From CBDBBY01 sp965203795 (GTDB taxonomy: Bacteria > Pseudomonadota > Alphaproteobacteria > Rhodobacterales > Rhodobacteraceae): a stretch of DNA of 64,000 bases. The stretch covers positions 3,872,576-3,936,575 of the forward strand of contig OZ241915.1 of NCBI GenBank assembly GCA_965203795.1. Direction: 5' to 3'. A model generated the notes under the pieces. That model saw only the letters and a program-made list of their open reading frames with translations, had not been told where the DNA came from and did not search any database. The position numbers were made by a program, and so were the translations under genes. Every line of letters begins with the position of its first letter. The stretch's first letter is position 1. Of the stretch, positions 1-8,917 are shown piece by piece.

Positions 1-575
1 GAGATCGTAAAGCTCGCCTCATTCCTGGTCCCGGTAGAAGCTGTAGCGCCAGTCCGGGGTCATGATCGAGCGCACGCAAGCCGGAGAGGGGAATCCGAGT
101 CGCAGCCCGAGATCGTTGTATTCCATGTACAGATCGTCCCGGTGGGATGCCGCCCCGTTGAGCACGTGGAGGAAGCTTTCGCCCTGCATGCCGTTGTAGG
201 GAGGCACGCCTGCGCGGTCCAGAATGGTGGCGGGAACGTCCACGGTCGATGCCAGCGCGTCCGTCTCCGCGCATCGCCGGGAATCGGGATCGGACCAAAT
301 GAACGGCACCCGCGTGATCGAGCGGAACGAGAGCGCTCCTTTCAGCAGCAGGTTGAAATCGCCGAGATAGTCGCCGTGGTCCGACATGAAGACGATCACC
401 GTTTCCTCGAACCGGCCGCTTGCCTTGAGCGCATCGACCACGCGTCCAATTACGTCGTCGACAAGGGACACCATTCCGGCTGTGAGTGCCATCGCTTCGC
501 TAAAGCTAAGTGTCCCTGGAAGTGACCGCTAGGCCTGTCAGAGAAGTTCTATGCATTGTTGGTTCCTTTCTTCGG

Positions 576-806
576 TTAAAGTACGAACGACAGGAGAAAA
601 AGGATCAGGAATAGGAGGAACAAAAGAAGAGTGTTCCATCTGTTGCAGTACAATCTGTAAAAGATAGGCGCAGGAGTCCCGCATATCCCTGCATTCAAGG
701 CCTCGAGAAGATACCGGTGATATTGCCATCCCCACCAAGACAGAAGTCCGAAAAAAACGATTGGAAGGAAAAGCAGAACAGTCAGAATCCACGAATAGTC
801 GGGCAT
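576..806 (-). CDS. Small hydrophobic membrane protein (76 aa)
   Basis: ATG at 806 is preceded by aaggagtgaattcg, a good Shine-Dalgarno. The product begins MPDYSWILTVLLFLPIVFFG and has one membrane segment at about residues 6-24, a short loop with aromatic and Cys residues (including ICGTPAPIFYRLYC), and a second very Leu/Phe-rich segment at the C terminus ending LLSFVL. No family recognised. It lies inside the insertion that splits the sulfatase, so it may be cargo of a small mobile unit. Small two-segment membrane proteins can be toxins, but nothing here shows that. The start choice rests on the ribosome site. Confidence 0.4.
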   Translation of the reverse strand: MPDYSWILTVLLFLPIVFFGLLSWWGWQYHRYLLEALNAGICGTPAPIFYRLYCNRWNTLLLFLLFLILFLLSFVL

Positions 807-871
807 CGAATTCACTCCTTTCAAGAGTTCTGCTTCACCGATTAAAATAGAACCTTGATCATTTTGATGGA

Positions 872-2081
872 ATGGCTCATACACTTGAATCCGCGAATGC
901 GTTGCGACCACAAGATGTTGCGTACGGGGGTTGACGAGCCGGGCGGATTCCGCTATCGCTTGCGGCATGGCGATCCGAAGCAAGCCGATTCCGACGATCA
1001 CGCGCGCGGAGCTTGAGGCGCGGTTCCCGGACGACGAGGCGTGCGCGGAGTATTTGGCGAAGATCCGCTGGCGCGGCGGGTTCCGTTGCCCGGAGTGCGG
1101 CAGCCGGAACGCGGTCCGGCTCAAGCGGCCCCGCTGCGCGCGCCAGTGCCGGGACTGCCGGAAGCAGACCTCGGCGACGGCGGGCACCTTCCTGCACCGC
1201 ACGCACGTTCCGCTGAAGAAGTGGATCGCCGCCATCCACTTGGCGGCGACGCACTCGAACGGGATCTCGGCGGCGCAGCTCAAGCAGCAGCTGGGGCTGG
1301 GCAGCGACACGACGTCCTGGCTGATGCTTCAGAAGCTCCGCCGCGCCATGGCCTCCTCGGAAGGCGCCCTGCTTCGCGGGTTCGTCGAGGCGGACGAGAC
1401 GATGGTCCCGCACCGGCGCAAGGGCGGCCCGCGGCCGAAGCCGGGCCGGAGCGCGGACGGGAAGCTCCTGATCGCGGGGGCGGTGGAGCTGAGCCCGCAG
1501 GGGGCGCCGCGGCGGCTGAAGCTCCGGCGCATCCGGGACTTCCCGGGGGATTCGCTGCGCCGGTTCGCGGAATCGGCCGTGCAGCCGGGCACGCCGCTCC
1601 GGACGGACGACTGGCTCGGATACGCGGGCATTCCCCGCCGCAGCGCGGTCACGGTCGGCGACCGGCCCGCCCACGAGGTCATGCGGTGGATCCACCGCGC
1701 GTTCTCGAACCTGAAGCGGTGGGCGATGGGCGTATGCCACGGGTTCCGGGAGAAGCACCTCGACCGCTACCTTGCCGAGTTCGCCTTCCGGTGGAACCGG
1801 CGGCGGAACCGCCGCCACGCCTTCCTGGGCATCGTCCGCGCCGGGCTGGAGATCGGCCACGCGTCCTACAGGGATCTCGTCGGCGGCCGAGCCTGATCCG
1901 GCGTCCGGCGCAAGGGCGGACTCCGCCCGGAATCCTGGAAATCCCCCGAAACCGGCGCCGAAGCGCCCGAATCCGAAGCCAAGCCGCGTAGGCGTCGCGT
2001 CCGGATCCCGGCGAAGCCGGCCGGAAGCGGCCTTTCCCGCCTGCACAACATCTTGACGTGAGTACTCAAATGTATGAGCCA
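872..2081 (+). mobile_element. IS1595-family insertion sequence with terminal repeats and target duplication
   Basis: The left end (872 on) reads atggctcatacacttgaat and the right end, complemented, atggctcatacatttgagt. A second shared word, caagatgttg, lies inside each end (911-920 and, complemented, 2046-2055). Directly outside both ends stands the same tttgatgga (863-871 and 2082-2090), an 8-9 bp target duplication; IS1595 elements typically make 8 bp, so one base may belong to the element. Length is about 1.21 kb with a single transposase gene. The matched ends and intact transposase suggest recent insertion. Confidence 0.85.
967..1896 (+). CDS. IS1595-family transposase (ISXO2-like)
   Basis: About 309 residues from ATG at 967; a TTG at 931 is also in frame but less likely. 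The N terminus has a zinc ribbon with CPEC and CRDC pairs (FRCPECGSRNAV, CRDCRKQTS). The catalytic region follows with GFVEADETMV, then RTDDWLGY, then the characteristic ending NLKRWAMGVCHGFREKHLDR and FAFRWNRRRNRR. These are the ISXO2-like transposase landmarks. The frame is complete with no stops, so the enzyme may still be active. It is the only gene of the flanking IS. Confidence 0.9.
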   Translation: MAIRSKPIPTITRAELEARFPDDEACAEYLAKIRWRGGFRCPECGSRNAVRLKRPRCARQCRDCRKQTSATAGTFLHRTHVPLKKWIAAIHLAATHSNGISAAQLKQQLGLGSDTTSWLMLQKLRRAMASSEGALLRGFVEADETMVPHRRKGGPRPKPGRSADGKLLIAGAVELSPQGAPRRLKLRRIRDFPGDSLRRFAESAVQPGTPLRTDDWLGYAGIPRRSAVTVGDRPAHEVMRWIHRAFSNLKRWAMGVCHGFREKHLDRYLAEFAFRWNRRRNRRHAFLGIVRAGLEIGHASYRDLVGGRA

Positions 2082-3056
2082 TTTGATGGATTTAATCAAG
2101 TTCAAGATTTGAACCTTTCGTCAAGGCGGGCCAATGGGCTGGTCCTCGGCGTAGAGCGTCGTAGCGCTCGTCGGAGCCTCGCCGCCGCCGGAGTCGTGGT
2201 GGTCCTTCAGCCATTTGAGCGGCGGCGGATTCCTGTGCGCGGAGTACGGCAACGCCAATTCGAACTGTTCCGGCGAATGCATGCTCCAGTACTCGCCCGG
2301 CGGATTGAACGGATGGTGCGGGTCCGGGAAGGAGACGAAGGCGAAGAACGGTTGGCCGCTGCCGCTGCGTTCGGACAGGTATGCCGCTGCGCGGTCGGCG
2401 ATGTAGGTGGTCGGATACAGTTCGACCGGAACCGGCGTGCGGAACGCCTGCGGGCAGGTGTAGTTGTGCGGCAGCTGGTTCGCCGGGTCATGAAGCGCTT
2501 TCCAGTCGGATGCCTGCTCCCTGAACCACTGCTCATAGTGCCCTCCGCACCGGTCTCCGTGCCGCGTAACCATGTCGAAGGCTTGGAAGCCGTAGTACGG
2601 CAACGGGAGGTCGTATTTTCCTTCTCCGGCATAGCGTTCGGGCTGCTCGTGGCCGTAGTCCTCGCCAAGGTCCCTCCAAGCTTCTCCGGCGTGCTTTCCG
2701 GGTGCGTTCCTCTGCGAGAGCGGCGGCGTGTCGAGGAACGGCTGCAGATGGGATTTGCCGAAAGCAGCCGTATGGTACCCGGCGTCTGACAGCAGGTCCG
2801 CGAAGGTCCTGGCGCGGTAGGACAGGCTGCAGCCGTTGTGGCGAAGCCCGTGCCGGCTCGGATAGCGGCCCGTCATCAGGGAAGCGCGGTTTGGCATGCA
2901 GACCGGCGATGCCGCGTGCATTCCTTGGAACGGTACGCCCGCCGAGGCAATCGAGTCGATGTTCGGCGTGCGAACGACCGGATGGCCCATGCAGCTCAGC
3001 CAGTCGGCGCGATGCTAGTCGGTAATGAAGAAAAGAAAGCTCGGTCGCTTGGTCAT

Positions 3057-3375
3057 TGCCGGTTCCGGTCCGGTGCGCCGCGAACCCCGTGCGCGAAACC
3101 GCTGGATTCGCGCGCGGCGGCCGTTCGGCTGGCCAACCCAACTGAAAGCGGCCTGAATGCGGTCGCGCCGACAGGCATTCCTTCGAAGCCGCAGGTGCAG
3201 TCGCGCTGAAGACCCGGTAAAGCGCAGGCGGAACGCGCGCAAGGAACACGGGGCAAGCCGCAGGTCTTGCGTTCGCTGCCGAGTCGTCCTTGATGAGCGC
3301 GGGCGCGATATTGGAAGGAATGAACGGGATGGCGCCTGCAACAGCCGACCCGGCCGAAAGCCGAGGAATCCGGAC
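3057..3375. other. Intergenic region between divergent sulfatase pseudogene and ThDP enzyme
   Basis: About 320 bases upstream of two divergently oriented genes, so promoters for both should lie here. I see no convincing -35/-10 pair, structured leader or gene. Confidence 0.4.
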
Positions 3376-5004
3376 GTGAATCATTCGATAGCGGATTTGG
3401 CCGCGGAATCGCTCGTTGCGAACGAAATCGACACGCTCTACGGCCTGCCGGGCCTGCAGCTGGACCCGTTTCTCGACGCCTGCTACCGCCGAAGGGACAG
3501 GCTTCGTTTCGTGCACACCCGGCACGAGCAGGGCGCCGGCTACATGGCCATGGGCGCCAATCTGGTCACCGGCAGGCCGCAAGCCTACTGCACGGTCGCC
3601 GGCGCCGGCTTCCTGAATTCCGCGGCAGCGCTCAGCACTGCCATCGCCACCCACGCGCGCATCATCGCATTGGTCGGGCAAATTCCGCACCGTGCGATAG
3701 GCAAGGGATTCGGGCTCCTGCACGAAATCCGCGACGAGCTGGCGATCATGCGGAGTCTGACCAAGCAGGCGGAAAGCATCGTCGACCCCGGAACGGCCGC
3801 CGAGGCGTTGAGGAACGCCTTGCGTGCGCTCAAGTCAGGCGCGCCCGGGCCTGTCGGCATCGGGGTGCCGATGGACCTTTGGAAATCCGAAGTCGCTGTC
3901 GATGGCGGCCTGTCCATTCAGGATGATCCGGCGCCGGAACCGGACATGGATGCGGTGGCCGACGCGGCCCGCCTGATGCGGCAATCGAAATCGCCGATGA
4001 TCATCGTCGGCAGCGGTGCCTTGGATCACAGCGAGGAGGTCTGTCGGCTCTCGGCGGCGCTTTCAGCGCCTGTCGTATCCTTCAGGAACGGGCACGGCGT
4101 GATGTCGTCGGACGCGCAGCTGAGGATATCGATGCCGACCGCCCACGAGCTTTGGCCGAAAGTGGATCTGGCCATCGGCCTCGGAACCCGGCTTCAGATG
4201 CATGCCCAGGATTGGGGAACGGACGAGCGCCTGAACATCATCCATGTGACGCTCGACCAAGCGGAACTGGGGCGCGTCGTTCCACCGACAATCGGGATAT
4301 GCGCCGATCTCGCGCAGGTGCTGCCTTCGCTGCTGGAACTGGTCGAGGGCGACGAAACCCCGCGCGAAGAATGGGTGCGGACGGCAATCGAGGAAAAGGC
4401 CCGAACGGAAGCGAGAGTGCGCGGGAAGCTGGGCGCGCAGCTCGACTGGCTTTCGGCCATCCGCGCCGAACTGCCCCGCGACGGCATCTTCGTCGATGAG
4501 CTCACGCAGATGGGCTACGTCTCGCGGTTCGCGTTTCCCGTGTACGGCCCCCGCACGTACGTCAGCCCCGGCTACCAAGGCACGCTCGGTTTCGGCTACG
4601 CCGCGGCGCTTGGCGCCGCCCATGCCCGCCGGGACGTGCCTGTTGTTAACATCTGCGGCGACGGCGGCGCGCTGTTCACGCTGAACGAGCTCGCTACCGG
4701 CGTTCTGCAAGATATCCCGCTGACCACCGTGGTATTCGCGGACGGCTACTACGGCAATGTCCGTGGCCTCCAGCGCGATCATTACGGCGCCAGGTACATC
4801 GGAAACGAGCTCGCGAACCCGGATTTCGCGAAGTTCGCCGAGTCGTTCGGCGCGCAAGGACTCAGGGCCGAGACTCCTGACGCGCTTCGCGCCAGGCTCA
4901 GGGAAGGGATGGCGCACGGCGGCCCCACGATCATCGAAGTGCCCGTGGGCGAGTTCAATTCGCCGTGGGAGTTCGTGCTCATGAGCAGAAACCGGGGCGT
5001 CTGA
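3376..5004 (+). CDS. Thiamine-diphosphate-dependent enzyme, acetolactate synthase/benzoylformate decarboxylase-like
   Basis: GTG start at 3376 gives 542 residues, the usual length for the family; the frame is open further upstream but without family sense. The three domains are visible. The N-terminal pyrimidine-binding domain has the catalytic Glu at about residue 51 (TRHEQGAGYMAMG). A central domain follows (MIIVGSGALDHSE). The C-terminal ThDP domain has NICGDGGALFTLNELATGV followed by FADGYYGNVRGL, the GDG...N metal/diphosphate motif. The reaction could be decarboxylation or carboligation of a 2-oxo acid; sequence alone does not say which. No small regulatory subunit lies next to it, which argues against biosynthetic acetolactate synthase. 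It is downstream of and divergent from the dead sulfatase. Confidence 0.85.
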   Translation: MNHSIADLAAESLVANEIDTLYGLPGLQLDPFLDACYRRRDRLRFVHTRHEQGAGYMAMGANLVTGRPQAYCTVAGAGFLNSAAALSTAIATHARIIALVGQIPHRAIGKGFGLLHEIRDELAIMRSLTKQAESIVDPGTAAEALRNALRALKSGAPGPVGIGVPMDLWKSEVAVDGGLSIQDDPAPEPDMDAVADAARLMRQSKSPMIIVGSGALDHSEEVCRLSAALSAPVVSFRNGHGVMSSDAQLRISMPTAHELWPKVDLAIGLGTRLQMHAQDWGTDERLNIIHVTLDQAELGRVVPPTIGICADLAQVLPSLLELVEGDETPREEWVRTAIEEKARTEARVRGKLGAQLDWLSAIRAELPRDGIFVDELTQMGYVSRFAFPVYGPRTYVSPGYQGTLGFGYAAALGAAHARRDVPVVNICGDGGALFTLNELATGVLQDIPLTTVVFADGYYGNVRGLQRDHYGARYIGNELANPDFAKFAESFGAQGLRAETPDALRARLREGMAHGGPTIIEVPVGEFNSPWEFVLMSRNRGV

Positions 5005-5226
5005 GAAGCGGCGAAGCTGAACAGCGCTTGCTGGCTCAGTTCGCCGGATTCCTGAGCCGGGCATCCACGCCGAAACCAGTTACTGCGCTCTCGTCGGTGA
5101 AACGAACCGCAACGAGCTGATGCGGCGCACAGCGCCGGAACATGCATTCGACAAGCGAATGGATTACAATTGCCCGCGAATTCAATTTGAGGTGCGGCAG
5201 TCCGCATCGCGAAGCAGGGGGACGCC

Positions 5227-6600
5227 ATGAACATCGGCACGGACATTCTCGCCACCGCTCCCGACCGCATAGTGAAGGGCGGTCTGATCGAAGATGCCGA
5301 TCCGGATTTCGGCTACATGCCCGGCTTCGGGAACACGCATTCCACGCAAGCCGAAACCGGAGCAATCCCGATCGGGCGCAACTCGCCGCAGCTTCCGCCG
5401 CTGGGGCTGTACGCGGAGCAGCTTTCAGGAACGGCGTTCACAGCGCCGCGGGCGGAAAACAAGCGCTCCTGGCTCTACCGCATCCTGCCCTCGGTGAAGC
5501 ACGGCACCGGGTTCGCCGAAGTCGATTGCGGCAACATCCGCACGGCGCCCTGCCGCGAAAGCGGCCTTCCTTCGATGCAGCTTCGCTGGCACCCGGTCCC
5601 GGTGCCCGAAGGCGAGGATCTCGACTTCGTCAGCGGGCTTTCGACGATCACGACTTGCGGGGACGCCTCGGCGCAGGCCGGCATGGCCAGCCACGTCTAC
5701 ACCGTCAACGCGTCAATGCATCGCAAGGCTTTCATGAGCAGTGACGGCGAACTGCTGATCGTTCCGCAGCTGAACAGCATCAAGCTGGCGACCGAATTCG
5801 GCATCATCGTTGCGTCGCCGGGCGAAATCGCGGTCATCCCCAAAGGGGTGCGGTTCCGGGTCGAGCTGGTTGAAGGCCCGGCGCGGGGTTACGTCTGCGA
5901 GAATTACGGCTCGGCGTTCACGCTCCCGGAGCGCGGACCCATCGGTGCCAATTGCCTCGCGAACGCGCGGGACTTCCTCTACCCCGCGGCGGCCTACGAG
6001 GACATTGAGGCCGAGCACGAGCTCTTCGTCAAATCCCAGGGCCGGATGTTCCGGACGGTGCTTCCGCAGTCACCGATCGATGTGGTCGCATGGCACGGCA
6101 ACTACGCTCCGTACAAGTACGACCTGAGGCGGTTTGCGCCGGTCGGGGCGATCCTGTTCGACCATCCCGACCCGTCGATCTACACGGTGCTCACGTCGCA
6201 GTCCGACACGCCGGGCACCGCGAACGCTGATTTCGTGATCTTTCCGGAACGCTGGCTGGTCATGGAGGACAGCTTCCGGCCGCCTTGGTACCATATGAAC
6301 GTCATGTCGGAGTTCATGGGGCTGATCTACGGTGCCTACGACGCCAAGCCGGAAGGCTTCAAGCCGGGCGGCATGAGCCTGCACAACGCCCTTGTGGCGC
6401 ACGGTCCAGACACCGACGCATTCGAAGCGGCCTCGAACAAGGTGCTTGAGCCGGAGCGGCTTTCGGGCACGATGGCGTTCATGTTCGAGACCCGGTACAT
6501 GCAGGATCCCACGAAATACGCATCGAACCTTGATCTGGTCGACACGGGCTATCCCGACGCCTGGGACGGGCTGAAGCGGAATTTCCGGCGGCCGGAGTGA
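5227..6600 (+). CDS. hmgA: Homogentisate 1,2-dioxygenase
   Basis: The 457-residue product cleaves the ring of homogentisate to maleylacetoacetate in tyrosine/phenylalanine degradation. Family signatures are GYMPGFGNTHSTQAE and LGLYAEQLSGTAFTAPR near the N terminus. The iron ligands match the known spacing: His356 in WYHMN, Glu362 in SEFMG and His392 in AHGPD (the human enzyme has His335, Glu341, His371). ATG at 5227 follows cagggggacgcc, a fair ribosome site. Length is normal and no damage is seen. The other pathway genes (hppD, fahA, maiA) are not in this window, so the gene stands alone here. Confidence 0.97.
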   Translation: MNIGTDILATAPDRIVKGGLIEDADPDFGYMPGFGNTHSTQAETGAIPIGRNSPQLPPLGLYAEQLSGTAFTAPRAENKRSWLYRILPSVKHGTGFAEVDCGNIRTAPCRESGLPSMQLRWHPVPVPEGEDLDFVSGLSTITTCGDASAQAGMASHVYTVNASMHRKAFMSSDGELLIVPQLNSIKLATEFGIIVASPGEIAVIPKGVRFRVELVEGPARGYVCENYGSAFTLPERGPIGANCLANARDFLYPAAAYEDIEAEHELFVKSQGRMFRTVLPQSPIDVVAWHGNYAPYKYDLRRFAPVGAILFDHPDPSIYTVLTSQSDTPGTANADFVIFPERWLVMEDSFRPPWYHMNVMSEFMGLIYGAYDAKPEGFKPGGMSLHNALVAHGPDTDAFEAASNKVLEPERLSGTMAFMFETRYMQDPTKYASNLDLVDTGYPDAWDGLKRNFRRPE

Positions 6601-6765
6601 AGGCGCAGCGTTCCGGCGGCGAACGGAGCTTCGGCTCCGCGTTGTGATCCGACATCTCGGGCGACGGGAAGCAAGAGCCGGCTTGCCGCCGCTGCGGATG
6701 CCCGCGGAATCCACGAAAGACAGATAGCTTCAGAAGAAAGAGGCTGGGTCTCGAAGGGGTGAAAT

Positions 6766-7326
6766 TCAGCTCAAATGCGGCTCAAGCCGCTCAAGAAGGT
6801 CGCTGCCGAAGCCGCCGATAAGGGTCAGTTTCCGCACGCCGTCAGAGGTCAAATCCAGCGGCCTGCGGCTGTCGGAGATGCTCAGCGGCGAGCCGTCGGG
6901 ATACTCAAGCTCGACATGCAGCGTGCGGTCGGCTCCAACGACATCCACAACCGCCTTGGCTTCCTCCTCGAACCCGATCCCCGAAAGCAGAGTGATCCGG
7001 CGTTCGTCCCGGTTCGCGGCGATGCGCCGCTTCGCGAGGGCCCCAAGGTGATCGTCGCCGTGCTTCGGCTTCAGAATGCTTTCGCTGAAGTGGATGTATG
7101 CAGCTCGAGGCGTCAGGCCTCCGAATTCCTTGGCTGGCGCGTCCTTCCGATCCTCGAAGTGGAACACGTCCAATTCCGGGTCGAGCCCGTAATGGGCATG
7201 GGTCATCCGCTTCAGCGCATCCGACAGGGCGAAATGATCGGCGTCAAGAATTCCGCTCAGGTCGTTGCCCAAGCGGTTCTTCCCCGAGCGTGGCGGACCG
7301 GAGATCAGCACCAGCAGGTATTTCAT
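6766..7326 (-). CDS. P-loop NTPase, nucleotide-kinase-like
   Basis: About 186 residues from ATG at 7326. It begins MKYLLVLISGPPRSGKNRLG, with a Walker A-type loop GPPRSGKN right after the first beta strand, the layout of small nucleotide kinases. An acidic LDADHFALSDALKR follows, then a middle with FHFEDRKDAPAKEFGG and TPRAAYIHFSE reminiscent of phage-type deoxynucleotide kinases. The end, LTLIGGFGSDLLERLEPHLS, is not diagnostic. Substrate unknown. It could equally be a small AAA or shikimate-kinase-fold protein. It is convergent with hmgA. Confidence 0.6.
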   Translation of the reverse strand: MKYLLVLISGPPRSGKNRLGNDLSGILDADHFALSDALKRMTHAHYGLDPELDVFHFEDRKDAPAKEFGGLTPRAAYIHFSESILKPKHGDDHLGALAKRRIAANRDERRITLLSGIGFEEEAKAVVDVVGADRTLHVELEYPDGSPLSISDSRRPLDLTSDGVRKLTLIGGFGSDLLERLEPHLS

Positions 7327-7591
7327 GGGACCGGTCGCCGCATCGCGTCTGCTGCGCCTTCCTGCGTTCACAACTTACTGTCGACAGGCACGGCCATTGC
7401 AGAAAGCCGACCGGGTTCCAAGGCCGCGGCCAAGCGGGAAGCCTTCGGCCAAGGGGATGGATGCCGTTGGAATACGGTCGGCAGTACGGACCGAAGAAGT
7501 CCGCCTTCATGGGCTTGGGTGCAACCTCGCCTATTTTGGCACGATCACTGCAATTGGGCCGGCGGGATCAGCTGCCGGATGACGAACCCGC

Positions 7592-8107
7592 TCAGTTGGT
7601 TTCCAGATTCCGGAAACGGACGATTTCGTCTTGGATCGTCCGCTTCAGCTTCTTGTCCCGAAGATCCTCCCGGTAGCCGATCACGGCTCCGATGAGAGGA
7701 GCTATGACTTGGGCAAGGCCGCCGATCAGGAAGCCGATCACGGGAATTATGGAAATCAGCGCGCCGACGATCAATCCGAATATCGCGCCGAACGTCGCGC
7801 CGGGATATTCCCGGAAGGCGTAAAGCACGCAGTCGAGAAGCTTGCGTCCGACATGAATCACGACGCCGCCCGCGTGCACAACGGCCTTGGACATGTCCTT
7901 CAAGCGGCGGCGGGCTTCCGCCCATTTGTCGGCGTTCACGCCGGGAAGATTGTCCAGATTGTCGATAAGCCGATCAACATCCCGCTCCGTGCCGTCTAGC
8001 CCGGCGAACCGGTAGCTTTTCAGCTCGGCAATGTCGTCCTCGGTTAGCTTTTCCGCTTCGCCCGTGAACCGCTCGCCGGTAGTTAGGTCTTCCGCGTTGA
8101 TCCGCAC
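7592..8107 (-). CDS. Membrane protein of unknown function, copy 1 of a duplicated pair
   Basis: GTG start at 8107, chosen because gggagaac precedes it and because the paralogue at 10219-10755 has the same start, the same leader and matching first residues (VRINAEDLTTGERFTGEAEK against VWIKAENSATGECFEGEAKN). 171 residues: a soluble N-terminal part with LTEDDIAELKSYRFAGL, an amphipathic middle (VVIHVGRKLLDCVLYAF), then Gly-rich hydrophobic segments (GATFGAIFGLIVGALISIIP and GFLIGGLAQVIAPLIGAVIG), and a charged tail. The Gly-zipper membrane part recalls channel- or pore-like small proteins, but no function can be assigned. Confidence 0.65.
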   Translation of the reverse strand: MRINAEDLTTGERFTGEAEKLTEDDIAELKSYRFAGLDGTERDVDRLIDNLDNLPGVNADKWAEARRRLKDMSKAVVHAGGVVIHVGRKLLDCVLYAFREYPGATFGAIFGLIVGALISIIPVIGFLIGGLAQVIAPLIGAVIGYREDLRDKKLKRTIQDEIVRFRNLETN

Positions 8108-8191
8108 TTGCGTTCTCCCGTTCCGTTTTTGTGAGACTGTTCCGGGGCTGCCGGTAGGCTGTAGGACATTTAAGTGCTGCAATGCGCCTCT

Positions 8192-8917
8192 TCAAGGCGC
8201 GCGGTTCCGATAGCGTCGGCGAGTGTGCTCCGGATCAGCCGGTACGATGCCCCATACCTCGAAAGCTACGGCAAATGCGAATTCAGGGTCTGGCTCCCGG
8301 TGGTAGGGGCAATGTCGACCAGTTGGCACCGAACGGATGCACAAGATTGGGATCGAAGCGCGAACGGGTCCTGTCACCGCGTACGAGCGGAAGCTTTGGC
8401 AGTGCGTGTGCGATGAGCGGCCTGAGAATACGCGTCCTTTTGGCAGCACACGATCAATTCCGATCTCCAGCTTCTCCACGATCACGATCTGCCTTGGGAT
8501 GCAGGCCTCTTCTATGCGGGCTATCGCAATGCGCTCGGTCACGATACCGAATGCCGCAAGGAATACGCCTTCCGTCGTACTTGGTATCCGGTCGGTTCTT
8601 ATTGTCGCACTTGCTTGTGAATTCCATTCCGACGTTCGTTTCAATCGCATATTTCGGCGATCCTCCATATATCCATTCGTTACGGATAGGAAAAACGTGA
8701 GACCTTCGATAAAGCAATTAACGATAATGCAACTCGGTTCGGCGCCGCACGCAAGATAAATGCGAATGGCTTTCCCAATGAGTTGTAGAAACATCGTTTT
8801 TCGATTTTCCGCAATATAGCGAAGGATATCGCGGAACAATAACGCAATTTTCTTCATTTTTGGTTTCCTAGCATATCTGATAAATGTTTTGGGGTTTTTA
8901 CAAAATGTAGTGTTCAT
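8192..8917 (-). CDS. Chimeric open frame: unknown N terminus joined to ABC-ATPase C-terminal relic
   Basis: An open frame of 241 codons starts at ATG 8917 with a good ribosome site (aaggagctccataaacc). Its first 80 or so residues (MKKIALLFRDILRYIAENRK, then a hydrophobic stretch with FIEGLTFFLSVTNGYM) are AT-rich and unrecognised. From about residue 95 it reads in the frame of the ABC ATPase paralogue: SATIRTDRIPS, LAAFGIVTERIAIA and IVIVEKLEIG match SATIRIGRMRD, PATFGIRPEHIAVA and VEIVEKLGAE of the gene at 10850. After that it loses similarity. It may be a real fusion gene or simply a frame that survived decay. Confidence 0.3.
   Translation of the reverse strand: MNTTFCKNPKTFIRYARKPKMKKIALLFRDILRYIAENRKTMFLQLIGKAIRIYLACGAEPSCIIVNCFIEGLTFFLSVTNGYMEDRRNMRLKRTSEWNSQASATIRTDRIPSTTEGVFLAAFGIVTERIAIARIEEACIPRQIVIVEKLEIGIDRVLPKGRVFSGRSSHTHCQSFRSYAVTGPVRASIPILCIRSVPTGRHCPYHREPDPEFAFAVAFEVWGIVPADPEHTRRRYRNRAP
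8300..8650 (-). pseudogene. Relic of the C-terminal (TOBE) part of a sugar-ABC ATPase
   Basis: This stretch matches the last ~110 residues of the intact ATPase at 10850-11947, but with many substitutions and small indels and without the nucleotide-binding domain. The match begins around the codons for SATIR (about 8640) and fades after PVRASIPILC. It arises from the segmental duplication that also copied the neighbouring membrane-protein gene. It cannot make a functional ATPase subunit. Confidence 0.7.

Larger units (their letters stand above)
526..2128. mobile_element. Unknown small insertion in the sulfatase gene, itself interrupted by an IS1595 element
   Basis: The non-sulfatase DNA extends beyond the IS on both sides (about 526-871 and 2091-2128), so an element of about 380 bp apparently entered the sulfatase first. 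It is AT-richer than its surroundings and carries a small hydrophobic ORF with a good ribosome site. Its outer ends, ggcctgtcagagaa on the left and ggcccgccttgacgaa on the right (minus strand), are loosely similar and could be imperfect terminal repeats. I see no convincing target duplication. Boundaries are accurate to a few bases only, judged from where sulfatase coding sense stops and resumes. A deletion-insertion is an alternative. Confidence 0.4.
1..3056 (-). pseudogene. Sulfatase-family hydrolase, interrupted and nonsense-mutated (runs off left edge)
   Basis: Read on the minus strand from ATG at 3056 the product begins MTKRPSFLFFITD, then a TAG where relatives have Gln, then HRADWLSCMGHPVVRTPNID. 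The formylglycine motif CMPNR lies in SPVCMPNRASLMTGRYPS, so this is a type I sulfatase. The N-terminal part runs to about 2130 (ending LYAEDQ). Reading frame resumes near 524 with SLPGTLSFSEAMALTAGMVS and VFMSDHGDYLGD. A second stop, TGA at 19-21, interrupts YRDQE*GELYDL where Trp is expected; the frame then leaves the window. Between the halves sit about 1.6 kb of inserted DNA. Family assignment is firm; loss of function is inferred from two nonsense codons plus the insertion. The substrate cannot be told. Confidence 0.9.
7592..8650 (-). repeat. Copy 1 of a diverged segmental duplication (partner 10219-11175)
   Basis: Two regions in the same orientation share the membrane-protein gene, its GTG start and leader, and then, beyond a spacer, the 3' end of a sugar-ABC ATPase gene. 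In copy 2 the ATPase gene is whole; in copy 1 only about 110 codons of its C terminus remain, heavily mutated. Identity is visible by eye at DNA level, for example ccagcttctccacgatc in both. Divergence is large, so the event is old. Confidence 0.75.

Noticed and set aside
877..2082. 401-codon open frame antisense to the transposase
   Set aside because: Pro/Arg-rich product with no family sense, a shadow of the GC-rich transposase gene.
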